Assembly (NCBI GenBank): GCA_035591015.1
Contig: JAXIUW010189514.1
Coordinates: forward strand, 1 to 12,155
Length of the DNA: 12,155 nucleotides
Direction: 5' to 3'
From: Cephalothrix simula
Taxonomy: Eukaryota > Nemertea > Palaeonemertea > Archinemertea > Cephalotrichidae
Made by a program: the position numbers and the translations under genes. How positions within the stretch are numbered: position 1 is the first letter of the stretch; each line of letters starts with the position of its first letter. The notes below the pieces were generated by a model that had not been told where the DNA came from, made no database searches, and saw nothing but the letters and a program-made list of their open reading frames with translations. Of the stretch, positions 1 to 9,900 are shown one piece after another.

Positions 1-380
1 AGGGCTACTTACATGGGACCAGTTTCCCGAACTGGGATGAGGATACAAAGGTCACAATTTTTTATTAAGAGCTAACGTTAAGTGTGTTAATTTATTTAAA
101 ACATCATTAATTTATTTTAATCTGTTAATAATGATATTAATCAAAATGTAGGCCTAACCGTTATTGGTTAATTTTTTTTTTTAATTTTTAACCCTAACAA
201 ACATACCATCTTCATCACGCACAACTCCTTCACGTGACTTAGAATCAGAGTTCATGCTGTACAAATATATATAGAAAATGTTTCAAATATATAAATGACT
301 AAACTAAGCGGACATATTTAGAAATTCCGCGTGGAAATTCATGCCACATGCATGCTGGTCGAAAATTCATTATTAGCAGT

Positions 381-428
381 GGTATCAAACTACCAATTAC
401 TTTTAACTTTGGTACCAAACAACCAATT
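381..428. repeat. Two-copy 30-bp-period direct repeat
   Basis: GGTATCAAACTACCAATT at 381-398 and GGTACCAAACAACCAATT at 411-428 match at 16 of 18 positions. It is too short to classify. Confidence 0.45.
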
Positions 429-649
429 TTTGTTCCAACGCTGTGGTGTCGTTCGCCGAGAACCGTGGGGATATCAGGTGGGATTACAAGTGGAAAATTG
501 CATTGCAGACAATTGATAATATACACATGTGAACATGTAGCAGCAATTTATAAATATATACAATAGATCGAACCTTATATTTCTATTCATATTCATTATA
601 GTATCGAAAACCGGAAGTTAAAATTTCAGTTAAACGTAATTCCCAAAAG

Positions 650-676
650 CTGATCGCTAGGTTTGCCTACGATCAG
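650..676. repeat. Small bulged hairpin
   Basis: CTGATCG then a bulged C, TAGG, loop TTTG, CCTA and CGATCAG form an 11-bp stem. No terminator or RNA-gene function can be assigned in this eukaryotic context. Confidence 0.5.
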
Positions 677-900
677 TCCCAAACATAACTTTTCTTATGA
701 TTTCTTCAATATTTTTTCGAAGTCAGCTGCACCTATTGATATGATGTTATCTTTATTAAGTTTATAAAAAAAGATCGGAACTTTTTATAAAAGGGTAGGC
801 CTATGGAAGGGGTCAACTAAATGGGATATCACGCCTGTTTAAAGGGTTGACGTCTAATACAACGAAATTTTTCACGTGGCTTTCACAATGTAAACAAAAC

Positions 901-1042
901 GTTTTTTATTTTTTACATCGATGATTAGTCGATTTCTAAGCTTATGTATCGTTGACTGATTGGCTCAGTTTACTGAAGTAGTAAAGAGCCAATCAGATCA
1001 ACGATACATAGAAATCGACTATCGATGTAAAAAATATAAAAC
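901..1042. mobile_element. Foldback / MITE-like long hairpin element (142 bp)
   Basis: The arm 901-966 is matched in reverse complement by 986-1042, with three short indels. An additional six-base stem (TTTACT/AGTAAA) closes a five-base loop at 975-979. Arms begin GTTTTTTATTTTTTACATCG and end near GATTGGCTC. There is no ORF and no clear target-site duplication. The length and near-complete pairing fit a foldback MITE or any locus that makes a long hairpin transcript. Confidence 0.7.
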
Positions 1043-1379
1043 AGGACTCGACATCACCGAGTGATCATGGCTTAATCCCAACTTTTCCGGTTTATTAGGC
1101 CTATATTCTTATAATACATTCAAGAAGACACTCTCATGTCCGTTTTTCTTATAGGCCTAATTAGCTCAATAATGAAATTATACATGTAAAAGAATGTTTG
1201 TTTCATTCAAGGTGAATTACAGTTTTGCGTTAACAGAAGTTTAAGTCATTAAGTATGTGACCTTGGGTTATAATTGGTCAAAAGTGACCTCATGTTATTT
1301 TTCTGATCTTAGTTGGGCATCAATTTTGAGAAATATAAAAGGTAATACTGCAACAATAATGAATCTGGCCTTAGCTCAC

Positions 1380-1515
1380 TTCCCGCCAAAAATTGGGTTG
1401 CGTCGGTTATCCTTGGGACGGCAGAAATGCCCAGCCGGGATCGGGTTCCGTTGAAAATGGAAGCTAGATCGGGATCCTTGCCGTGATCGGAATCATAGCC
1501 TTGGCGGGCGGGATC
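1380..1515. other. GC-rich island with repeated GATCGG words, possible repeat fragment
   Basis: A sharply GC-richer segment in AT-rich sequence, with GATCGG-type words spaced about 20-30 bases and the short inverted pair CCCGCCAA (1382-1389) and TTGGCGGG (1501-1508). Minus-strand sequence around 1507-1520 (GGTATCGATCCC) loosely resembles a tRNA B box, but no matching A box is found. It may be a truncated interspersed repeat. Confidence 0.35.
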
Positions 1516-2172
1516 GATACCCACCTTTCTAGATATCTAGACCATTTAAGGATAAGGATGAGCACGCATTTTATGACCTTTTAAACTGGGTAATTGGAAT
1601 CCTCTTTAACAAAAATAATCCGACTGAATTTGTTGAAATTTTTGGCGAAAGGAAAAAAATGAACTCCCAATACTATTTATCTAATCGAAGGATTTATCAA
1701 CATTTATATATTCTACGGTTTTGACTCGTCTGCTCTTTTATCTTTTTTCCGCTCACCGCCCAAGAAAATGAAATCGGTAATCCATGGCCAACAAATTTAA
1801 CAAAGGCCTAAGCCTGATCAAGCCTTTATAGTGGAACACTCACAATGTACAATTATAGGTAATACAACAGTCGACAGGCTTGGTGCATACCGTCGATACC
1901 GTACATGTACATTAAAAACCCTATTCTTCTTAGGTCCTTCAAGAATGGTACCGGTGTTAAAGGGATGGGTGTCCCCAGGTATTAATGTCATGCCAGCCCC
2001 AAAATTTGTATAGTCACACAAAAGAAGCTCTGGTTTTAAATGTTCAAACTGGGGATAAATGTCCTCTCATTTTGTATAAGGGCCAAGGCCGGGACTTTAA
2101 AACCTAGGGACACCTGTACACAAAAAAACATCAAAATCCACACGTTGCATCATGTTGATAAAAATAGATGTT

Positions 2173-2178
2173 TTTATT
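2173..2178 (-). promoter_or_regulatory. Candidate canonical polyadenylation signal (AATAAA), distal
   Basis: This is the first AATAAA on the minus strand downstream of the TGA at 3234. Use would give a 3' UTR of about 1.06 kb crossing the inverted repeat at 2806-3058. No transcript evidence is available. Confidence 0.25.
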
Positions 2179-2805
2179 ATTTTTGATAAAAAAAAGCTCA
2201 TCAAAGCTGCTGCCAACTATAGAACTATACAATATACATAGGAAGCAACATGATAAAAATCGGAAGGTCGTAGATATGAGACGAAAAGCATGCCCCCTGT
2301 TTTCACAAAGGCGGGGGTTAGACCCCCGACTGTACATTAGATTCCATCCAGATTCCAGAGACAAAATCAAGTGCTAAATACCGTAGTGAACTAACGGGTT
2401 TACCAACACAAGATCGGAAGGGTGGGGGGGTAGCCATGAAAGAGAACATTAGTATCCTTTAGTAGACCAGTTCCTAAGGATCCAAAATCAATACACTGTA
2501 TATATTTCCAAAAAATTTGAAAATTTGTTCTGAAATAAATTTTACACGAGAAGGGAGCTTTGGGAGAAATTTAGCCACCAATGTGATCTAATCTTAATCT
2601 TAATTGGTTCTTGCGAGGTCATCAGAAAATTGCCAATAATTAGCATACATGTATGATCTTAAATTTTAGGTATCTTAGTCATCTTTCTCTAATACAGCGT
2701 TATAATTTCTGGGGAAAAACGAAAACACATGGATCCACATGTCCTGAGATGTCTAAGTGACGATCCAATCATCAAAAATGTTTTAACGTACAATCAGGAG
2801 CGGGA

Positions 2806-3058
2806 GTTCCCCCTCCGTACGATTCATACATTATTATGTAGGCTTTTTTAGCATTAATTGCTATATAGCCCATTATAAAAAAGGGCTTCTAAAATGTTGG
2901 TTATGGGAGAAATGAAAGAAACTAAAACATATGAAAAAAGGTAGGAATGTAGATTTCAAGATAGAAAAATTGAATGAGATGATTAACAAGTAAATGAATG
3001 GGATACAGGGATACACATAAGTGCATATATGCCATAAATGCACGTACGGAGGGGGAAC
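2806..3058. repeat. Widely spaced inverted repeat, possible MITE
   Basis: GTTCCCCCTCCGTAC at 2806-2820 recurs as its exact reverse complement at 3044-3058, with weaker matching continuing outward (GGG blocks on both sides). The 223-bp interior is AT-rich without an ORF of note. It lies just downstream of the large gene. It may be the ends of a small non-autonomous element; no target duplication was identified. Confidence 0.45.
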
Positions 3059-3132
3059 GCCCACACCGACACCTACATCTACAAGATCTGCACATTTTCA
3101 TTTTAAATTCATTTGTGATATTTCTAGAAGTT

Positions 3133-3138
3133 TTTATA
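3133..3138 (-). promoter_or_regulatory. Candidate variant polyadenylation signal (TATAAA)
   Basis: Minus-strand TATAAA lies about 95 bases past the stop of the large gene. It is a known weaker variant of the canonical hexamer. No canonical AATAAA occurs on the minus strand closer than 2173-2178, about 1.06 kb past the stop, so either a short 3' UTR with a variant signal or a long 3' UTR is possible. Confidence 0.3.
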
Positions 3139-3233
3139 CCTTTAAGAACTTTCCATTTTTGTTGCACTTTTTTTAAAATCAGCGTCCCTTGAGGGGGGTG
3201 GGTTACTCATTTCTAATGACCTTCCACACAAAA

Positions 3234-3943
3234 TCAAAAATTATTATGATACAAACGGTTAAACTCAAAGAACATATTCGTTCCATATCTTTGGTTAATT
3301 AGAGGCACGTTGTCATTTGCATAATTAGCCGACGCAAGATATACAAAATGAATATAGACAGTTGAACCACTCGCTAAACGGATATCAGCTATCGGTCCAA
3401 AGTTATTCAACAATTCGTGTAAAAAGTTTCTGTTGCAGAATTCAGGGGGCACACATTTTAAGACCACAAGTCCGGGTCTAAAATCAAAAGGAATTGTATT
3501 TAAAAATCTCGAAACCTCAACTGGAGTATTGAATACTGACGAAGGTATGATCGATATTCCTGCTGTCCCGTTCAACATAAATGCAGCTCGAGCCGCTTCC
3601 TCATAATAAAACTCAAGAGTGGCACCATTGTGGCTCATCTGACTTACTAGAAAGGACCCAAAACGATTGAATAAATGCAATTTATGGAGTATTAGGCCAC
3701 GACCTAATAGCATTACATCAATGTGCCTAACCAGAGCTCTATTAAGGTTATCAATATTATCATCACTAAAATCGGTTGCATGATTAATTCTCACTGATTG
3801 TTTAGGTTGGTGATATTTTCCTGACTTTCCAGGGCTTGATTTTCCTGTAGAGGATGTTTTATTATTTCCAGCTTTCTCCGGATCCGTATGATGTGATGAT
3901 TTGGATTTTTTCGTATCTTGATTTGATACAGTCTCAACGGCAT
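3234..3943 (-). CDS. Exon 3, C-terminal exon with tandem RRM-like domains
   Basis: The acceptor is TTTTTATTTTAG (AG at 3945-3944), followed by ATGCCGTTGAG. With the G carried over from exon 2 the first codon is GAT (Asp), and the frame continues for 235 codons to TGA at 3236-3234. It begins with a Lys/Ser/Thr/Gly-rich basic linker (about residues 1740-1790), then two segments with the hydrophobic pattern of RRM folds, and ends soon after the last predicted strand. The same open frame extends upstream to an ATG at 3977, but that stretch lies in the intron and its residues (MTFFNQMIFIL) look like a translated polypyrimidine tract, so a separate gene starting there is unlikely. Confidence 0.8.
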
Positions 3944-6900
3944 CTAAAATAAAAATCATCTGATTAAAAAAAGTCATTCTTTTGCATTTTCAATTCAATT
4001 TCGCAAATATTGCATGTCGCGGATCACGTATCCACAAATTTAGATAATACGTGATTCGCGTATCCGTTAGGGAATACGCGATTCACCTATCCGCAAGTAA
4101 TTTACCCTATTAGCATGTCACCTATCCGTAATGTAAAAATTTTGACTAAGGATCGCGTGTCCACATTTTATCAAGACGTACATGTAGCCGTAAATCCACG
4201 AGTCGCAAGTCTCAAATCACGTAATCGCATGCGAAAGAATACTCGATTCGCGTATCCGCAAGTCGCGTATTTGCATATCGCATATCCGTAAGTTGTCAAA
4301 TTTTGTCACGACCTGGCTGTACGCAAGTCGTAATTCGCAATCATAATCATGTATCCGCAAGTTGAGAAAACGCGATTCGCGTATCCTCAAGTCACGCGTA
4401 AGGATTTCGCGTATCCATATGTTGTAAATTACCTGACTGGATATTCAAAAGTCGCAATTCGCAAATTTGGATGTTGGTGTTAATTTTATGTTGTAACATT
4501 TTGACAAAGGCATTAGATGCACATCCGCAAGTCGTAAATCGCGTATCACACATTGTATACGAATAAAGCTGTATTTTCACAATCTTAATGTGCGGATACG
4601 ACTTGCGGATCCATCATCTACATCTAGAAGCCTTATGATGCGGATATACTGTGTGGAAATTAAGATAAACCAGGTCTTGGTCAAAAGTACAGATACATAA
4701 ACATGCAAATACATGATGTGCGATTCGCCGAGTGATGTAAAATTCTACCAAGACCTACATGTAGCTGCAAATCCGTAATCCCGCATCGCGTATCTGCATA
4801 TTAGGGAAGTCGCGTATCTGTAAGTTGTAAAAATTTACCTGACTATACATCTGCAAGTCGCAAACCGTGGATAGCGTATCCTCAAGTCGCGAACCGATTA
4901 TTTGCAAGTCACAAATCCGTGAATCGCATATCAGAAAGTCGCGTAACCGCATACTTAAAGCTTTTAGTATGCGGTTACGCATGAATATCTGTAAGTCGCA
5001 AAATAAAAGGTATCAAAATAATTACCTAATTGTTTATCACTCTTCTTTTTTTCACATTGACTTGAAGCACTATTTACAGCTTTTGGTTTTCCACATTTAG
5101 AATCACTTTCAACCTTCGGTTTTTCACATTTATTGGGCACAATATCATCTTTACCCTTCTGTTGCTTGCATAGGTTGGAAGCACCAACATCATTATTCGG
5201 TTTGTTACATCGATTGGCAGCACTTACACCAGTATTAGATTTCACACATTGATTGGATATAGCCTTACCAGTCATCTGTTTACCACCTTGATTTGATGCG
5301 CTATCATCAACGTTTGGTTTTTTACCGTGATTGGGCTTACTTTCAGCACAAACCTCTGGCACATTGCATCGGCTGGATGCACTAAAGGCCTTCTTTGGTT
5401 TTTCAGATATGTTTAAAACACTAACATCATAATTCGGTTTTACACATTGACTGGGTGAAGCATCATCTTTTATCTGGTTATCAATTTGATCAGATGCACT
5501 ACATGTATCACCAACGTTTGCTTTTTCACACTGATTAGGCACACTTTCATCGTCAACATTCTGCTCTTTGCATTGGCTGGGTACACAAACATCAGCCTTT
5601 TTTGGTTTTTCACAGAGGTTGAAAACACTGACATCAGAAATCGGTTTCTCACATCGATTTGAAGCGTTATCAGCATTAGCTTCCACAAATTGATTGGATG
5701 TAGCAAAATCAGTTAACAGGTTATTGCCTTGATTTGACGCACTATCATCAACCTTTGGCTTTTCACACTGATTGGGCACACTTTCAATTTCATCATCAAC
5801 ATTCTGCTCTTTGCATTGGCTGGATGCACAAATATCAGCCTTCTTTGGTTTTTCAAAGAGGTTGAAAACACTGACATCAGAAATCGGTTTCTCACATAGA
5901 TTTGAAGCGTTATCAGCATTAGATTCCACAAATTGATTGGATGTAGCAAAATCAGTTAACAGGTCATATCCTTGATTTGATGCACTATCATCAACCTTTG
6001 GTTTTTCACACTGATCGGGCACACTCTCGTCGTCAACCTTCTGCTCTTTGCTATGGCTGGATGCACAAACATCAGCCTTCTTTGGTTTTTCACAGAGGTT
6101 AAATACATTTACATCAGAATTCGGTTTCTCACATCGATTTGAAGCAATATCAGTGTTAGGTTTCACACATTGATTGTATGTAGCAAAATCAGTTACCAGG
6201 TCATCACCTTGATTTGATGCACTATCATCAAACTGTGGTTTTTCACATTGATTGGGCACAATTTCGTCATCGGCCTTCTGTTGCTGGCATGGGATGGATG
6301 CACTAAAGTCAGCCTTCTTCGGTTTACTTACTGATGAGGCCTTCTTTTGTTTGTCACATTTATTGAAAACACTAACATCTGAAATCGGTTTCTCACATCC
6401 ATTAGAAGCATTATCAGTATTGGGTTTCACATATTGATTGGACGTAACATCATCTGTTATCATGTTATCCCCTTGATTTGAATCACTAACATCAACCTCA
6501 GGGTTTTCGCATTGATTCGGTGAAATTTCATCATCAACTTCCGCATTTATGAATTGATTGGATGTGTCATCGGAATTTAGTTTCTCACATTGATTCGATT
6601 TACAATCATTAACTATAGTTAGCTTTTCATATCGAGTTGAAGAACCTTCATCAACCTTAGAGAAATTTTCATGATCACTTTCATGATCATTCCGAAGTTT
6701 TGCTGTAAGATTACTTGACTCATTGGATGACATCGGTTCACAGCTCTCATTACTTTTATGTAGCTGTGAAATGGAAGTGACCATAGAAATTTTAACGTCG
6801 CTACTTGATATTTCTGACATCCGAAAAACTGGTAAATCACTGGATGATGAAGATATTGTTGATGACACCTCTGCTTCCGACAGTTTATCACTGGATACAG

Positions 6901-9900
6901 ACAGTCGGTCGGAAATATCTGGCATTTCTTTAGTGCAGTTTTTGAATCTTCCTGATACTTCAAAGTCTGAAGGATTATATGAAGGATTTTCATTGTCTTC
7001 AGAAAGATTAATTTCAGTTTTGTCTCTCTCTGTAACATCAACATGATTGTTACCAGACAGATCATTAACTTCTTTTTTGAGTGGAGAGTTGACACAATAA
7101 ATATCACCATTAAAATTGGTGTTTTCAGTTCGTTCACTCTTAATAGATACAGCATCGTGTATATCATCACTTAAACGTTGACCATACAAAATACCTTGAA
7201 TCGGAATATCATAGGTATTGTTATCGTTATCAACAATTTCATTCTTAACAACTAAGGAGTCTTTTTCTGGCTCTAACGTTGCATTCACGGGTTCACGATC
7301 TCTACAAATAGTAAAGCCATGGGACGAAACATCACTGGCAATAGATTCAACTTTTTCTATTAAACAAAGCTGAGATGATTTGGTGTTTACATCAGCAGTA
7401 TCCGATTGATTTGGCAAAGAAAACTTGGTTGATTTCATTTCTACGTCGGAACTAGATTTGGAATTCAGCTTCTCTATCTTTACATGTACGTCGGAATCTG
7501 ATAAGTTACTACCGCTACTTCTATTTATCTCTTTCACCTTCTTTATTCGTTTGATTTCCTGATATGTACTAGAACGACTTTTTAAGCGTTTCTTCTTCGG
7601 AAGCTCACACTTAAAATCATCAGAATCATTTTTAGAGTCCAATAACTCAACTTTTGGTAAATCATAACCATTCGCAACATCATCTAATACTTGATCAAGA
7701 TTTGATAATTGCTTTTTCGTGCTCTTGAGTTTCGATGGTGGACTGTCTTGGGAAGAGGTATGAGGAGTATTATCATCCTTGAGTTTCCTTTTCTTTTGCG
7801 ATAAAGGAGATCGAGCACTGAAACAATATTTTTGGCTTGTAATCGGTGACTTTGACATGTTTGCGCTATCAGTACGAATCGGTGACTGATGAGTCGGGAT
7901 TTTGATTTTAGATTTTTGTGAATCGCAATATAAATTCGATAGAGGTGATCGATGCAGTCCAACGATATTTGTAATCGGTGACTTTGACACGTGTGCGCTA
8001 TCAGTACGAATCGGTGACTGATGAATCGGGATTTTGATTGTAGATTTTTGTGAATCGCAATCAATTCTCTTAATCTTTTTCTTCGATAGAGGTGATCGAT
8101 GCAGTCCAACGATATTTGTAATCGGTGACTTCAATAAGTTTCCTTTATCAGCACGAATAGGCGATTGATAATCCGATTCAAAATCCGATTTTTGGGAATC
8201 AGAATCAAGTTTTCTTCTTTTACTTTGGGTTAATGTTATCCTTTTACGATTAATAGGTGATGGAGACTTATTACCGCTACTAGTAATTGCAATCGGTGAC
8301 TGACACAAGTTAGTTTTATCGCCAATAATCGGTGATCCGCATAGTGTTGAATCAGATTCGAACGAATCGGTATCGTTAAAATCTGATGACGAACCACCAG
8401 ACTTTTTGAAATCAAAGTCTTTCACACTACTATCTGAAATCTTTGCGAATAATTGTTTAAAAACATTTTTTAAAAGCACTGCATCAGTGGCCTTAAATTC
8501 TTTATCCTCCTTATACTTATTTGCTTCATCAACTGAAGAATCACTTTTATGTCCTTCTAAGTCAGTTATAAATTTATTGATTTTCCAATTAATATCGACA
8601 TCAATCGACGTCGCAAAGGTGTCGTTTTTATTGCGTATAGCTAATATTGAACTTGAATCCAGATCATCGTGTACCATATCTGTATGATTCGTATCGAGTT
8701 CATCAAGAATTGCTTTGGTCGGATTCGATTCAATTTCATCACAAATGGCTTCTGTCTGACTAGAATCAAGTTCATCGCGGACAGCTACTGCCTGACTCAT
8801 ATCAGGTAATGTTGAACCACTGTCCGAAATATCAGCAATTTCAAGAATGCTTATCTCTGGAGGATCTATTTCAATAGGTGACGGGCATTGAAAGTCACTA
8901 TCGTTGAATGCCCTATAAACAAAATCACGTGATTTTCGGGCATGCGTTATTGGCTTTGCTTTTTGATTTACGGGTTCATTCAAATGGGAAGGATTCAAAA
9001 TTTGATCAGTAGAACTTTCGGAAAGCTGATCAAAATCAAACGCATTACTAATATCAGAGCTGCTTTCATTGAAGTCAAGTGATCTTTTGCCATCGGCATA
9101 AGTTATGAAGGCTTTTTGAGAGCGGTGTTTTGGTAATGATGGCGCAATAACATTTGAAAAAATTTCTGATTTTAAATCCACTTTTTCTAAAACCACAGAA
9201 CATTTTTTAGTGTTAACTTTTTCTTTTTTATGCGGGCCATCGACACTATCAAAGACACAGCGGTCCTGCAGCGAAATAGTTGGAGAAGATAACTGATTAT
9301 CTGAATTACTATAAAAATTATTATCTCCTGAATTACTCCTATTTTCAAACTCGGTAATGTTCATTGATTCATGAATAGATACTCTTTCTTGTCTAGATGC
9401 AGGGACTTCTTGAAGATCTGCTTCTGTAGTAACTATTGTCGGCTCTTCACTTGGAACAATTTCTTTAGGGGTTTGTTGATTACGCGCGGCTTGAGTAGAG
9501 ATAGAAACCACATCAGTCCCGCTATAATTTCCCTTCAGAGCATCAACATGAATTTCAACATTCATAATATTTTGATTATGATCGCAAACATTTGCCAAAT
9601 TTTCGAAAGAAACATTATTATATGCATTAATCAGCTTAATAACTTCACATTTGGTGACTTCTATCAAACGATCAATGAATTCAACGTTTGTTTCGTAAGA
9701 CGTATGGGGTTTAGCAGTCATAATGTCTTTTATTATGTCATTCATTTCATCTAAAGTTATTTCAACTTTTAGATTACTTTGCAGTAAATTTACTGCAGAC
9801 ATGAACTGATTCATTAAACGAAAGCCGGTTAAACCACAAAACTTATGTTGTTGATAAGCCTTAACTAAGCAATTAAGCATAAACTTGGTACTTCCCCTGT

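Larger units (their letters stand above)
1..900. other. Gene-free flank, left end
   Basis: AT-rich sequence with homopolymer T runs (about 172-184) and only short ORFs without recognisable motifs. It holds the two-copy direct repeat at 381-428 and the hairpin at 650-676. No gene is supported. Confidence 0.6.
1043..2805. other. Gene-free flank, middle left
   Basis: No ORF here exceeds 80 codons and none has recognisable features. It holds the GC-rich island (1380-1515), a perfect 7-bp hairpin with CGGGGGT/ACCCCCG arms at 2312-2328, and the distal AATAAA candidate. Confidence 0.6.
4012..5002. repeat. Degenerate CpG-bearing satellite-like repeat filling intron 2
   Basis: On the plus strand the words CGCGTATCCGCAAGT, GCAAGTCGCAA and GATTCGCGTATC recur dozens of times with substitutions and irregular spacing. 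Larger blocks recur too: a GTAAGTTGTAAAAATTTACC-type segment followed by a TGACTG-type word and then TCGCAA (around 4130, 4270, 4420, 4820), and a CAAGAC-TACATGTAGC block at about 4172 and 4750. Some copies are inverted (about 4590-4610). The CpG words stand out against AT-rich surroundings. No coding potential or transposase is seen; it is most likely an old decayed minisatellite or satellite. Confidence 0.8.
3944..5025 (-). other. Intron 2 (1082 bp, phase 1, GT-AG), repeat-filled
   Basis: The donor GTAATT at 5025 and the acceptor TATTTTAG at 3944 bound an intron occupied almost entirely by a CpG-bearing degenerate repeat. Retention would end the protein 20 residues past the donor and remove both RRM-like domains. 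Confidence 0.78.

Noticed and set aside
1309-1524. Short ORFs on both strands over the GC-rich island
   Set aside because: Open frames are expected in GC-rich sequence; no conserved motif, start context or splice partner is seen.
2312-2328. Perfect 7-bp GC-rich hairpin as a transcription terminator
   Set aside because: There is no following T tract, and intrinsic terminators are not expected in this eukaryotic setting.
3234-3977. Separate gene starting at the ATG at 3977
   Set aside because: A good acceptor lies at 3945-3944 and the exon joins exon 2 in frame; the residues before it read like translated intron.
4012-5002. CRISPR-like array
   Set aside because: The repeats are short, degenerate, irregularly spaced and in both orientations, and the context is a eukaryotic intron.
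5470-5949. Two similar 78-codon minus-strand ORFs in another frame
   Set aside because: They are shadow frames of the tandem repeat array; their similarity follows from the repeat units, not from separate genes.
6723-7046. 107-codon plus-strand ORF
   Set aside because: Antisense to the Ser-rich coding region; Ser and Asp codons often read as Ser/Asp-like codons on the opposite strand. No independent support.
6619-7170. 183-codon minus-strand ORF overlapping exon 2
   Set aside because: Alternate frame of the long coding exon, with a composition typical of a shifted frame (many Met, Leu, Ile) and no recognisable motif.
7684-8109. 141-codon minus-strand ORF with internal repeats
   Set aside because: The repeats are the Ser-Pro repeat units read out of frame.
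9371-9754. 127-codon plus-strand ORF
   Set aside because: Antisense to the N-terminal coding region of the large gene, with no motif or start context to support it.
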